Source of the DNA: an uncultured Eubacteriales bacterium
GTDB lineage: Bacteria > Bacillota > Clostridia > Peptostreptococcales > Anaerovoracaceae
Length of the DNA: 54,971 bases
Reading direction: 5' to 3'
NCBI GenBank assembly: GCA_900542565.1
Contig: UQOC01000012.1
Span: 1-54,971 of the forward strand
Shown: positions 31,477-39,680 of the stretch, in pieces
Layout: each line of letters begins with the position of its first letter
Numbering within the stretch: position 1 is the first letter of the stretch
Notes under the pieces: model-generated
Database searches by the model: none
What the model was told of the DNA's origin: nothing
The model's input: only the letters and a program-made list of their open reading frames with translations
Translations under genes and position numbers: made by a program

Positions 31477-33126
31477 TTACTGTTGCAGTATGTGCATCAT
31501 GGTCTTATAAAGGATCTCCGGCAGCACTTCATATGAATATACTGTCTCGACTCTTTCCGTAAACTGATGGGCGTCTTTCCCGTAAGAACCTATATCTGCT
31601 ACAGGCAGATCCAGTGCCTGCATTTCCTCAATCGGAAGATCATAGATCACCCCGAATCCCGGCATGTTCTGCCGCAGAGCGTCGATGGCTTCCGGTTCTT
31701 TCGGAGCGGCGGTATAGCTGAGATCCGATATACATGGGAGGAATTTTTTCTGCATCAGCTTGTAATCTGAGCTTGTGGTCGTTACGGCATAGTTTACTGC
31801 GTCGATGAGAGCCTTTTCCTTAGGTCTGGTTCCTTCAACATATATATGCGGATAATACGGAGGGGTCAGATATACGACCAGGACCGGATTCTTGTCGGAC
31901 CACAGCGAATGTACATACTCTACCACCTTCATGGTCTTATCCCTTGCGTCATATCTGCTGTCCTTCATGATCTCCCCGGCATAAGACCTGATCATGTCGT
32001 CCAGCTTATCGCCTACTTCCTTCCTGACTTCGCTCACCAGGCTGTCGAAGCTCATGGTCCTGGCTTTCCAAGGAAGGGCTTTATATTCTCTGCCCGACAT
32101 ATGGCAGAACTTCTCGTATCTTTCGTTTAGTGCGGTCACCACATTTTCAAAACATTCCTGACCGGTCTTGACCATCTTGTTCATTACATCGGCAGGTGTG
32201 CTGGAATGGGTGGCGTAGTTAAAGAACAGGATAGCTTTGCTGGCTATCTGCACCGAATACTCAGGCTTCAGGTCCCTCTGCTTCAGAGTGATAGGCGGCA
32301 GGGTCACTTCACCTTCTACCACATCGGAAAATTCCGGATTGAGGTTTACCCTTCTGGTTATCTCGGCAGCTATCTGGTTAGGGTCAAGGCCGCTGAATGA
32401 CTCGCCCACATGGGTTTCCTTGCCCACTATGTAGAAAGTCGGCATCAGTTTGCCCACAGTGCCTATGTACTGATATACATTGGGGTCTCCCGGATATGCC
32501 GGAGCGATATAATCCGGGTCCAGCATTGCCTGATAGTCAAATCCGAATTTTTCTTTGAGCCTGATAAGTTCAGGGACGAAGGTGAGCATTCCCATGGAAT
32601 TGCCTTCCTCGTCGCATACGGCGGCAAAGACTATATTCCCCTCGAAATTCTTTATATCTTTTGAAATATATTCCATTATTCCGATGACATTGGCATCGCC
32701 GGATTTCATATCGAAGATCCCTCTTCCGAACATGTATTTTCCGGAAGCCATGTCGTCTTTTACTTCCTGGGGCAGGGAGACTTCTTTCAGCTTGTCGATG
32801 AGCTCATCCGGCTTTGTGGCGTACTCAGCCAGATTGCCATAGTCTGAGATTCCTACCGTATCTGTATGGCCTATGAAAACGACGGTCTTGCGGCTCGGCT
32901 TCTTCTCGCCTGTCATTATGGCAACCACGATCTTCCTGTTCCACGGATCGTCCTTGACAGGTACAAAATACAGATTTTCCGGGTGTTCTTTGTAATAGTC
33001 CATCCGGCTCATCAGCTCATATACCTTGTCGCTCATGGTGACTTCATCGTATGTTTCAACGATACTTTTCTGGGATACCAGTTCTACGGCGATTTCTTTG
33101 ATCCTTCTGCTCAGTTCAGCGTTCAT
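31477..33126 (-). CDS. M20 metallopeptidase, RocB-like (copy 2)
   Basis: At 549 residues it is a close-length paralogue of the genes at 28140 and 34385. Metal and catalytic residues are in place: FIGHTDT, FDMKSGDA, VCDEEGNS and DAHQFTERVET near the C terminus. It starts with AGGAGGG upstream and overlaps the preceding M20 gene by 11 bases. The family is tied to arginine catabolism only by genetics, so the substrate is unknown. Three RocB-like genes in one operon are unusual. Confidence 0.87.
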   Translation of the reverse strand: MNAELSRRIKEIAVELVSQKSIVETYDEVTMSDKVYELMSRMDYYKEHPENLYFVPVKDDPWNRKIVVAIMTGEKKPSRKTVVFIGHTDTVGISDYGNLAEYATKPDELIDKLKEVSLPQEVKDDMASGKYMFGRGIFDMKSGDANVIGIMEYISKDIKNFEGNIVFAAVCDEEGNSMGMLTFVPELIRLKEKFGFDYQAMLDPDYIAPAYPGDPNVYQYIGTVGKLMPTFYIVGKETHVGESFSGLDPNQIAAEITRRVNLNPEFSDVVEGEVTLPPITLKQRDLKPEYSVQIASKAILFFNYATHSSTPADVMNKMVKTGQECFENVVTALNERYEKFCHMSGREYKALPWKARTMSFDSLVSEVRKEVGDKLDDMIRSYAGEIMKDSRYDARDKTMKVVEYVHSLWSDKNPVLVVYLTPPYYPHIYVEGTRPKEKALIDAVNYAVTTTSSDYKLMQKKFLPCISDLSYTAAPKEPEAIDALRQNMPGFGVIYDLPIEEMQALDLPVADIGSYGKDAHQFTERVETVYSYEVLPEILYKTMMHILQQ

Positions 33127-34354
33127 TTTTTCCCTCCTGATCGCACAACACTTCTGAGATAAATTGATTTATAGATAAAGCCACTTCCAGTCCCGAATCA
33201 AGGTCTACCCTTTCATCGCTGCTGTGGAAGTTGTCCCCGTCCGCCCCGAAGAGGACCGTCGGGATACCCAGCTTTCCACCGATATGGTTAAAATCTCCTA
33301 TGCTCTGAAAGTAGGCCGTGTTGACCGGCTTTCTGCATACCTTTTCGATCGTTGCTTCTAAAATTTTGAGGTACTTTCCGTCTTCGTCTATGCAGTAGGC
33401 ATCAAAGCCTCCGTCAAATCCCTCGGCCGGCGACTGCCTGAACACCACCTCTATCTTTGACCTTACATTGGCGGCTCTGATGGCTTTGTCTACCCTTTCC
33501 CTGATGGTCTGCTGAGTTTCTCCCCTGACCGTATGGTGGAAGATCTCTACTTCTGCATAGTCCGGAACGCTGCATGCCGCTCCTCCTCCGTTCATGGATA
33601 TGACGCACGGAGATGAGCTGCCCAGTTTTTCATCTGTAACAGGAGGTATCTTTTCAAGCTCCGCCACTATGAGGGAGGCGTCGACCATGGCGTTTATGCC
33701 TAGTTCCGGAGTCGCCGCATGGGCCGACTTGCCGTAAACCTTTATGGTGTAGTTATAGCCTCCCCTTGCTCCGAGGCACACGCACGGATGAGGGACCCTC
33801 GCAAAGCCCGCCGACGGCTCGGCGATTATGGCAAAATCCGCTTCCTCTGCTACATTGTGTATCTTGTCGTTGATTATAAATACCGTACCCAGGCCGTAAG
33901 GACCTTCTTCATCTGATACCAGATGGTATATGAGTTTTCCGCAAAAGCTCCCGTCCTGCAGATGTCTGCCTGCGAATTTTTCTACGGCCAGCATTACGGC
34001 GGCACAGCCGGATTTCATGTCCAGGGCGCCAACCCCGTACATATCATCGCCTTCCACCACGCCGTCGTACGGTGGTCTGGTCCAGCCGTTGCAGAGCTGC
34101 ACCGTATCCAGATGCCCTCCCAGATATATGACCGGCCCCGGTTTGCCGCTGTCCATGATGCCTACCACATTTTTCCCGTGGAATTTGGTCTCCTTTGGCT
34201 CATAGAAAGTATGTATCTGAGCGGGCACTCCTCTTTCGGCAAACCACCGATTTACAAATTCCATAACCTGGTCTTCGTGGAAATAGAGGCTTTTTATCTG
34301 CACCAGCTGTCTCAGGAGTTTTTCGTATTCTTCTCTTGAAATGGGTTTTTCCAT
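33116..34354 (-). CDS. M20 peptidase, ArgE/DapE/carboxypeptidase type
   Basis: At 412 residues it is a standard-length M20 enzyme with LGGHLDT (about 76-82), ALDMKSGCA, SDEEGPYG and a final FHSSDERVD, so the two-metal site is complete. A dimerisation insert lies in the middle (about 190-290). Likely reactions are removal of an acyl group from an amino acid or cleavage of a dipeptide-like amide. It sits between two RocB-like genes, 30 bases after the upstream one, in the same operon. Confidence 0.9.
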   Translation of the reverse strand: MEKPISREEYEKLLRQLVQIKSLYFHEDQVMEFVNRWFAERGVPAQIHTFYEPKETKFHGKNVVGIMDSGKPGPVIYLGGHLDTVQLCNGWTRPPYDGVVEGDDMYGVGALDMKSGCAAVMLAVEKFAGRHLQDGSFCGKLIYHLVSDEEGPYGLGTVFIINDKIHNVAEEADFAIIAEPSAGFARVPHPCVCLGARGGYNYTIKVYGKSAHAATPELGINAMVDASLIVAELEKIPPVTDEKLGSSSPCVISMNGGGAACSVPDYAEVEIFHHTVRGETQQTIRERVDKAIRAANVRSKIEVVFRQSPAEGFDGGFDAYCIDEDGKYLKILEATIEKVCRKPVNTAYFQSIGDFNHIGGKLGIPTVLFGADGDNFHSSDERVDLDSGLEVALSINQFISEVLCDQEGKNER

Positions 34355-34384
34355 TGCTATCGGTCACCTTTCAATGTCTTGATC

Positions 34385-36028
34385 TTACAGCTCCCACATG
34401 TAACTGATGAGTGCCTTCGTAGTCTTTGGCATTACTTCCGTGAGGCTGCGCCTGTTGACTCTCTCGATATATTCGTGATAGTTCTTTCCTATCGGGCCGT
34501 AGATAACTCCCGGCATGCCGCAGTATTCTATGGCGTCGAAATTCATGTTGTACGCCTTGCCCCACAGCGGAGTATTGGCGGAATATTTTTTATAGTCAAA
34601 GGGTGATGTGATCGCTCCATAACTCAGGTCAGAGATACCCATGAAGAAATTCTCGTACATCACCTTCTGTCCGAACTGATTTTCGGACAATTCGCTCACA
34701 AATTTGAAAGCCTTGGTGCCGAAGCCTTCTTTACCCTTGACCATATCGCTGTGAACGGCAGGGTAGTACGGCGGAGCGAATCCGATTATGGTGATCGGAT
34801 ACTGGATGCCTGAATAGTCGAGGACCGCTTCCATAACATCTATGGTAGCGCTCGGGAAATTGGATTCTCCGCTGTTTACCTTGGCAACTGCGTCTTTGTA
34901 TGTATCTTCGTAGAACTTTTCAAAGCCGGCCCTGTCTTTTGCTCTGATGGTGTCGCAGAGTTCGTTAAAAGACATCACTACAGGCTCGTAGTAGATCTTT
35001 TCCTTGCGCTCGGACTTGTTGATCTTTTTGTATTCCTGATACTCGCCGTCCAGCTTCTTTACCTGATTTTCAATAGATTCGATGCATATCTTCTTCAGCT
35101 TGCCCATGATGTCGTCAGGGGTGGAATCGAACGCAAACACCGTGAAATACCCATAGGCTCTGTGAGGAATCGATACATCGTACGACTCTTTCATATCTCT
35201 CAGGTTGGCCCATGTCGGCGGCACCGTGGCTTCGTCCTCATATATATCGGAAAATTCCAGAGAACCGTTGGTTCTCTGATATATGTCTGAGATCACGCTC
35301 AAGGCGGAAAATCCCTCGTAACAGTGACCGGCGTGACCTTTCTTGCCCTGGACTATTATGGCCGGCATTATCTTTCCTACCGTACCCAGGGACATGACCT
35401 GCACTCCGTCCACCAGGTTGGTTGGTTCCGGATCGATGAGCAGCTTATAGTCCAGATCGTATTTTTCTTTGAAGTTCTTGATTATTTCGATGCCGCTCCT
35501 CATGCCGGCCGAATAGGACTCTTCGTCCGGTACGGGCATGAACAGGATGCTTCCTTCGAGCGTTCCCTCAAGGGCTTCTCTGGCATATTCCTCAAAGAGT
35601 GCAGCGTGAACGGAAAGGCCGCCTTTCATGTCGGCTACACCTCTTCCCCATATCCACCCGCCTGATTCAAGATCTGCTCTGGCGCTTTCGTCAAGAGGCA
35701 TTTCACTGAGCATTTCCTCCAGCTTGAAACCCACTTCATATGCCCACGGCTCAGCCTTGGCATATTCTTCGGTAGGAACCACGTCAAAATGTCCGCTGAG
35801 CACTACCGTATCTTTTTTCTTTCCTCTCAGCAGAGCATAAGGGATCTTTCTGCCGTAAGGATCGTCAGGTATGGCATAGAGGCCTGTGTCCTCGGGATGA
35901 TCCTTGAAATAAGGCAGCCCTGCGAAAAAGTCTGCAAACCACCGGGCAGGTTCCTGTTCTTTTTCGGAACATGTAACGCTTTTCATAGCTACCAGCATTT
36001 TAAGTATTTCCAGTATTCTCTCTTCCAT
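34385..36028 (-). CDS. M20 metallopeptidase, RocB-like (copy 3)
   Basis: The start is placed at 36028 (547 residues) because a GAGGAG site lies 7 bases before that ATG. An ATG at 36046 would put this site inside the gene, though it would give an ATGA overlap with the gene upstream. Metal ligands appear in LSGHFDV, VADMKGGL, PDEESYS and NYHEYIERV. It is the most divergent of the three RocB-like copies. Its substrate is probably related to those of the others but is not identified. Confidence 0.86.
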   Translation of the reverse strand: MEERILEILKMLVAMKSVTCSEKEQEPARWFADFFAGLPYFKDHPEDTGLYAIPDDPYGRKIPYALLRGKKKDTVVLSGHFDVVPTEEYAKAEPWAYEVGFKLEEMLSEMPLDESARADLESGGWIWGRGVADMKGGLSVHAALFEEYAREALEGTLEGSILFMPVPDEESYSAGMRSGIEIIKNFKEKYDLDYKLLIDPEPTNLVDGVQVMSLGTVGKIMPAIIVQGKKGHAGHCYEGFSALSVISDIYQRTNGSLEFSDIYEDEATVPPTWANLRDMKESYDVSIPHRAYGYFTVFAFDSTPDDIMGKLKKICIESIENQVKKLDGEYQEYKKINKSERKEKIYYEPVVMSFNELCDTIRAKDRAGFEKFYEDTYKDAVAKVNSGESNFPSATIDVMEAVLDYSGIQYPITIIGFAPPYYPAVHSDMVKGKEGFGTKAFKFVSELSENQFGQKVMYENFFMGISDLSYGAITSPFDYKKYSANTPLWGKAYNMNFDAIEYCGMPGVIYGPIGKNYHEYIERVNRRSLTEVMPKTTKALISYMWEL

Positions 36029-36042
36029 GACTTTCTCCTCGT

Positions 36043-37077
36043 TCATCGAATGTTATCAAGTACTCTTACAAGATCGGCGAAAACGCCATAACCTGTCTGC
36101 GTAGTTTCCAGACCATATTGCAGTATCGTCAGCTTGCCCATAAGGTCCGTATATAGCGAAAGGACTGCGACCAGGTTTTCATCTGCGAATACATCGCCGG
36201 CAGGTATTTCGGCAGGGGCAACTTTGCCGATCACATGGCCTTCTTCGTCCATGGAACCGCTGCACAGGAGCTTTATCACATTGCCCCTCCCGGCCGCTTC
36301 AGCCATATCTTTCTCCGTGATATTGCCTATGCCCGTCCTGTCTATCATGTCCGGTGTTATTCCGGCGTCCATGAGTACATTGAGCAGCACCGTCAGTTTG
36401 GCTGTAGCGTCCCAGCCTTCCGTGTCCATGGATATGTCCGCTTCCATAAAGCCGCCTTCCCGGCCGGCCTTGAGTATCTGTTCCATGGGAACGCCCTTTG
36501 TCATTTCCTTGAGGATGTAGTTTGTAGCTGCGTTGAATATGCCCTCTACCTTATCTATCCTGCAATATTGGAGACAGTTGTCAGCCATGTTGAACACGGG
36601 CGTGCCGGCCATGACCGTAGTCTCAAAGAAAAAGCATACGCCTTTTTCCCGGGCTAGATCCCTCAGCTCCCTGTAATACCAGGCCAGCGGCCCCTTGTTG
36701 GCGGAAACCGCATGTTTGCCTCTGGCGAGGGCCTTTCTTATGTGATCTGCGGCAGGAAGCCCTGTCCGTATATTCAGCGGCGTCAGCTCCAGGACCACAT
36801 CGTAGTCCACATTTTCCACCACTTCCATAGAGTTCATGGCAGAAAAAGCAGGAGAGCTTTTGTCAAACCTGCCGTTTTCTTCGATCTGTCTCGTAGCCTC
36901 AGCCAGGTCTATACCGTCCATGGAAAGGAGAGAACCCCTTGAGCCTGTGGTGATGGCAACGACTTTTACATCGTACCCCGTCTTTTTTAATATATCGTCA
37001 TGAGTCTGATCCAATATCCTTGCAAAAGCTTTTCCCGCAACGCCGTATCCCAGCATCGCTACTGAAAACTGTTTCAT
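36043..37077 (-). CDS. homoserine dehydrogenase-like oxidoreductase
   Basis: The 344-residue protein has an N-terminal dinucleotide-binding motif GYGVAGKAFA (about 10-19) and the homoserine dehydrogenase catalytic region with SANKGPLAW (about 125-133). There is no C-terminal ACT domain, so it should not be feedback-inhibited by threonine in the usual way. Placement inside a peptidase and amidase operon, away from threonine genes, suggests a catabolic or modified substrate role. AGGAGG (minus strand, 37088-37083) precedes the start. Confidence 0.85.
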   Translation of the reverse strand: MKQFSVAMLGYGVAGKAFARILDQTHDDILKKTGYDVKVVAITTGSRGSLLSMDGIDLAEATRQIEENGRFDKSSPAFSAMNSMEVVENVDYDVVLELTPLNIRTGLPAADHIRKALARGKHAVSANKGPLAWYYRELRDLAREKGVCFFFETTVMAGTPVFNMADNCLQYCRIDKVEGIFNAATNYILKEMTKGVPMEQILKAGREGGFMEADISMDTEGWDATAKLTVLLNVLMDAGITPDMIDRTGIGNITEKDMAEAAGRGNVIKLLCSGSMDEEGHVIGKVAPAEIPAGDVFADENLVAVLSLYTDLMGKLTILQYGLETTQTGYGVFADLVRVLDNIR

Positions 37078-37111
37078 CTGAGCCTCCTGTTAGCCGGCCG
37101 ATTCTTTATTA

Positions 37112-37145
37112 AACATAATCCCCCCCCCCCGCATATTTTTGTCAA
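37112..37145 (-). promoter_or_regulatory. possible slippage-prone promoter with 11-G spacer tract
   Basis: On the minus strand a perfect TTGACA (37145-37140) is followed, after a spacer containing eleven consecutive G (37130-37120), by the -10-like boxes GATTAT (spacer 19) or TATGTT (spacer 22). Spacer length would change with tract length, the classic layout for phase-variable promoters. It would drive the homoserine-dehydrogenase-like gene and the M20 genes. The same bases form one arm of a hairpin (37120-37178), so a terminator role is an alternative. Confidence 0.45.
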
Positions 37146-37178
37146 TACTTTAACCATTAACATATGCGGGGCGGGGGG
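37120..37178. repeat. GC-rich inverted repeat in the middle of the catabolic island
   Basis: Left arm 37120-37136 (eleven C, then GCATAT) pairs with 37162-37178 at 16 of 17 positions around a 25-base loop. It lies between the aminotransferase stop and the homoserine-dehydrogenase-like start. It may partly terminate or stabilise the upstream two-gene transcript; no T-run follows on the minus strand. Confidence 0.7.
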
Positions 37179-37214
37179 CATCACCTTATGTCTACGCCTG
37201 ACTGTTTTATAAGA

Positions 37215-38360
37215 TTATTTTTCCCATTTTTTAAGGTAGTCGCCGAATTGTGCCAGACCCTCTCTGAGCTTTTCAGGATCGCCGAAAGCACCGTATCCTA
37301 CTCTGATGGTGCCCGGCATATCGAAGTAATCTCCTGGCACGAACAGTATCTTTCTCTGGTCGTCCATGGCGTCCTTGGCCAGAGTCTCCGAATCCACATC
37401 GTAGTCGTATTTGATGAGGCAGGTGGTACCCTTAGGGTCGCCTTTGAGGCTCAGATGCGGCTGAGTCTTGACCCAGTCCTCTACGATCTTCTTGTTCGGA
37501 GCTAGTATACTTCTGGCTCGCGCCCATACCTTTTCGTAGTTTTCCAGAGCGATGGCGCCGATGATCTCGTCGATTATGCCGCAGCATATGGTGTTGTATG
37601 ACCTTCTGGTCTTGAATTCCTCGTAAACTTCCTTATCTTTGCATACTATCCAGCCGATCCTCGTTCCGGCCATTGAGAACATCTTTGAAAGGCTGCTGAC
37701 GGAGATCGCCTTATCATAGCCAAAGTCCAGTATGGACGGCATATATGTCTCATCCATTCCTCTGTACATCTCGTCGCACAGGATATATGCGTCAAACTCT
37801 TTTGCGATCTCTACGATCTTGCTCAGGCCTTCTTCGTACAGGGTGATTCCTATAGGATTGTTTGGATTGGTAAGGGTGATCAGTTTGGTGTTCTCGTCGC
37901 ATGCTGCTCTGAGCGCATCGAAATCCAGCTTGTAGTCTTCCTCTTCCTTGAGCTGTACTATCCTGGTCTCAATGCCGATGGACTTGGAAATGTCATAATG
38001 CTGCTGATAAGAAGGCTTTACGACAACAGTGTTGTCACCCGGCTCCAGCAGACCCATTATGACGATATCATTGGCGCCCGTGCCGCCGTGGACCATCATC
38101 ACCTGATCCGGCGTAACATTGCCCTTTGGATATATGCCGCATACGGCCTTCTTTACCCTTGGGGATCCTGTAGCGTCGCCGTGGTGATAGTGGAGGCTCA
38201 TGGTCTCCATGTCTTTCAAGAAAGCCTGCTCATCCTGTCCGGTCACTCTGAACAGTTCGTCCATGGTGAACGCCTTTACGCAGCTGCTGCCCAGATTTAC
38301 CTTTGCCAGTGAATCCATCGGATTCAGCCATTCTTCAACTCCAAACCAAGCTAATTTCAT
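37215..38360 (-). CDS. PLP-dependent class I/II aminotransferase
   Basis: The start at 38360 (381 residues) is chosen for the GAGGAG site before that ATG; the longer frame to 38399 has none. Fold-type I features include the PLP-lysine motif SVSSLSKMFSMAGTRIGW (about 215-232), the LTNPNNPIG loop (about 152-160) and the conserved arginine in IRVGYGAF near the end. It transfers an amino group from an amino acid, probably the product of the neighbouring hydrolases, to a keto acid. It follows the ornithine-cyclodeaminase-like gene by 22 bases. Confidence 0.92.
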   Translation of the reverse strand: MKLAWFGVEEWLNPMDSLAKVNLGSSCVKAFTMDELFRVTGQDEQAFLKDMETMSLHYHHGDATGSPRVKKAVCGIYPKGNVTPDQVMMVHGGTGANDIVIMGLLEPGDNTVVVKPSYQQHYDISKSIGIETRIVQLKEEEDYKLDFDALRAACDENTKLITLTNPNNPIGITLYEEGLSKIVEIAKEFDAYILCDEMYRGMDETYMPSILDFGYDKAISVSSLSKMFSMAGTRIGWIVCKDKEVYEEFKTRRSYNTICCGIIDEIIGAIALENYEKVWARARSILAPNKKIVEDWVKTQPHLSLKGDPKGTTCLIKYDYDVDSETLAKDAMDDQRKILFVPGDYFDMPGTIRVGYGAFGDPEKLREGLAQFGDYLKKWEK

Positions 38361-38382
38361 TTTGTTTCTCCTCTTTTTATGT

Positions 38383-39399
38383 TCACATATCCACGTCAAG
38401 ACCCATTCCGGCGTCTTTTGCTTTTGTTATGGCCACCTTTGCTGCTACAAGGTCTAAGATATACAGGCCTGTGGCGTCAAATATGGTTATATCCTGATCG
38501 TTTTCTCTGCCCGGCACATTGCCGCTGAGCAGGTCTCCGATCTCCCCTGTGATATTTTCTTCTGCGATCACGCCTTTCTTAATGGGGATCTCCATTTCCC
38601 CGACGCGTATGCACTGGGCTCTGTCGTCGGCGTATATCTTGGCTCCGGCAAACAGGTTTTCGTCGATCTCCTCCTTGCCCTCCATGTCAGAGCCGAGGCA
38701 GCTGAAATGTGTTCCCGGTTTTACCCATTCTTTCATTATCACCGGCTTTGTGGCGCGGGTAACGGTTATCACGGCATCGCTGTCCCTGACGACCTTTTCT
38801 GCCGATTCTTCTGCGATGAACTCAACGCTCGAAGCGTCCACACCAAAGTCGTCCTGCAGCTGCTGCCTTATCCGGGCGGCAAGGTCCTGAGCCTGCCGGT
38901 AATTTACCGGGTCTACTATGTAAACCTTGCTTATGGCCGGTCTGAGTATGAGGGTGGCCGCTATCTGGAACGGCGCCTGTTTGCCTGCGCCGAGCAGCAT
39001 CAGGGTCTTGGCGTCTTTCCGGGCCAGTGCGTCCACGCCGATGGCTCCTGCTGCGCCCGTCCTCATACAGGTTATGTATGATGCGTCCATTATGCCGATA
39101 GGGATACCCGTGTTGGAATCGTAGACAAGCATTATTCCGTTAAAAGGCTGAAGCCCTTTTTCTATGTTTCCCGGAAAGTTATTGAGCATCTTCATTCCGT
39201 GAAGCTGTTCTTCGCCCATGACATAGCCGGAGCGGATGTCCATGGCGGCGTTTTCTTTTTTAAATTCGTAATTCACCAGCGGCCATATCACTGATTCCCC
39301 CTTGGATTTCAGCTGATAGACCTCTCTTACCTTTTCGAGAACTTCACGCATGTCTATGACCTGCTTTATCTGTTCTCTAGTCAAGATCAGAACTCCCAT
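38383..39399 (-). CDS. ornithine cyclodeaminase/mu-crystallin family protein
   Basis: The 338-residue protein has the family's N-terminal substrate domain, the Rossmann motif MLLGAGKQAPFQI (about 134-146) and the conserved SCLGSDMEGKEEID segment (about 233-246). Members cyclise ornithine to proline with ammonia release, or reduce ketimines or alanine-type imines with NAD(P)H. It is the first gene of the island, 281 bases from the divergent PucR-type regulator, and thus the likely primary target of that regulator. Which reaction it performs is not decided. Confidence 0.88.
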   Translation of the reverse strand: MGVLILTREQIKQVIDMREVLEKVREVYQLKSKGESVIWPLVNYEFKKENAAMDIRSGYVMGEEQLHGMKMLNNFPGNIEKGLQPFNGIMLVYDSNTGIPIGIMDASYITCMRTGAAGAIGVDALARKDAKTLMLLGAGKQAPFQIAATLILRPAISKVYIVDPVNYRQAQDLAARIRQQLQDDFGVDASSVEFIAEESAEKVVRDSDAVITVTRATKPVIMKEWVKPGTHFSCLGSDMEGKEEIDENLFAGAKIYADDRAQCIRVGEMEIPIKKGVIAEENITGEIGDLLSGNVPGRENDQDITIFDATGLYILDLVAAKVAITKAKDAGMGLDVDM

Positions 39400-39492
39400 G
39401 TTTTATTTCTCCTCATTGCTGTTGATGTTATGGCGGTCATCTTTTGGGCTATCCCCCCAAGCTGACCTTCTATACTTGAATATAAAACTCAA

Positions 39493-39526
39493 ATTTTACA
39501 ATTTCCACGGCTTTTTTTTGTAAATC
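39493..39526. promoter_or_regulatory. TTTTACA/TGTAAA motif pair upstream of the island
   Basis: ATTTTACA (39493-39500) faces TGTAAATC (39519-39526) in the gap between the cyclodeaminase-like gene and the PucR-type regulator. The core is like the motifs at 2855-2914 and 5375-5426, but the spacing is 26 rather than 22 and there is no GG-N10-GC promoter on the minus strand here. It may be the PucR operator, a site of the RocR-like protein, or chance in AT-rich DNA. Confidence 0.35.
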
Positions 39527-39604
39527 TGAATAAATGATTCCGTTTTTTTTATACCTCTAAACCGTCTTATGTCAGCCCTTTTTCAATCAAAAGCGAAAAA
39601 GGCC

Positions 39605-39632
39605 TTGCATCTTTCCGGGTATCATGTATAAT
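39605..39632 (+). promoter_or_regulatory. sigma-A promoter of the PucR-type regulator
   Basis: TTGCAT (39605-39610), a 16-base spacer and TATAAT (39627-39632). A hairpin-like CCTTTTTC/GAAAAAGG lies just upstream. The leader to the ATG at 39681 would be about 42 bases. Confidence 0.6.
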
Positions 39633-39680
39633 AATCTAAAATCAAGTTAATTTTTTATCCAAAAATATAAGGTGGTTATC

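Noticed and set aside
39400..39671. Possible sigma-54 promoter for the M20 island.
   Set aside because: No GG-N10-GC element exists on the minus strand in this gap, so a PucR-controlled sigma-A promoter is more likely.
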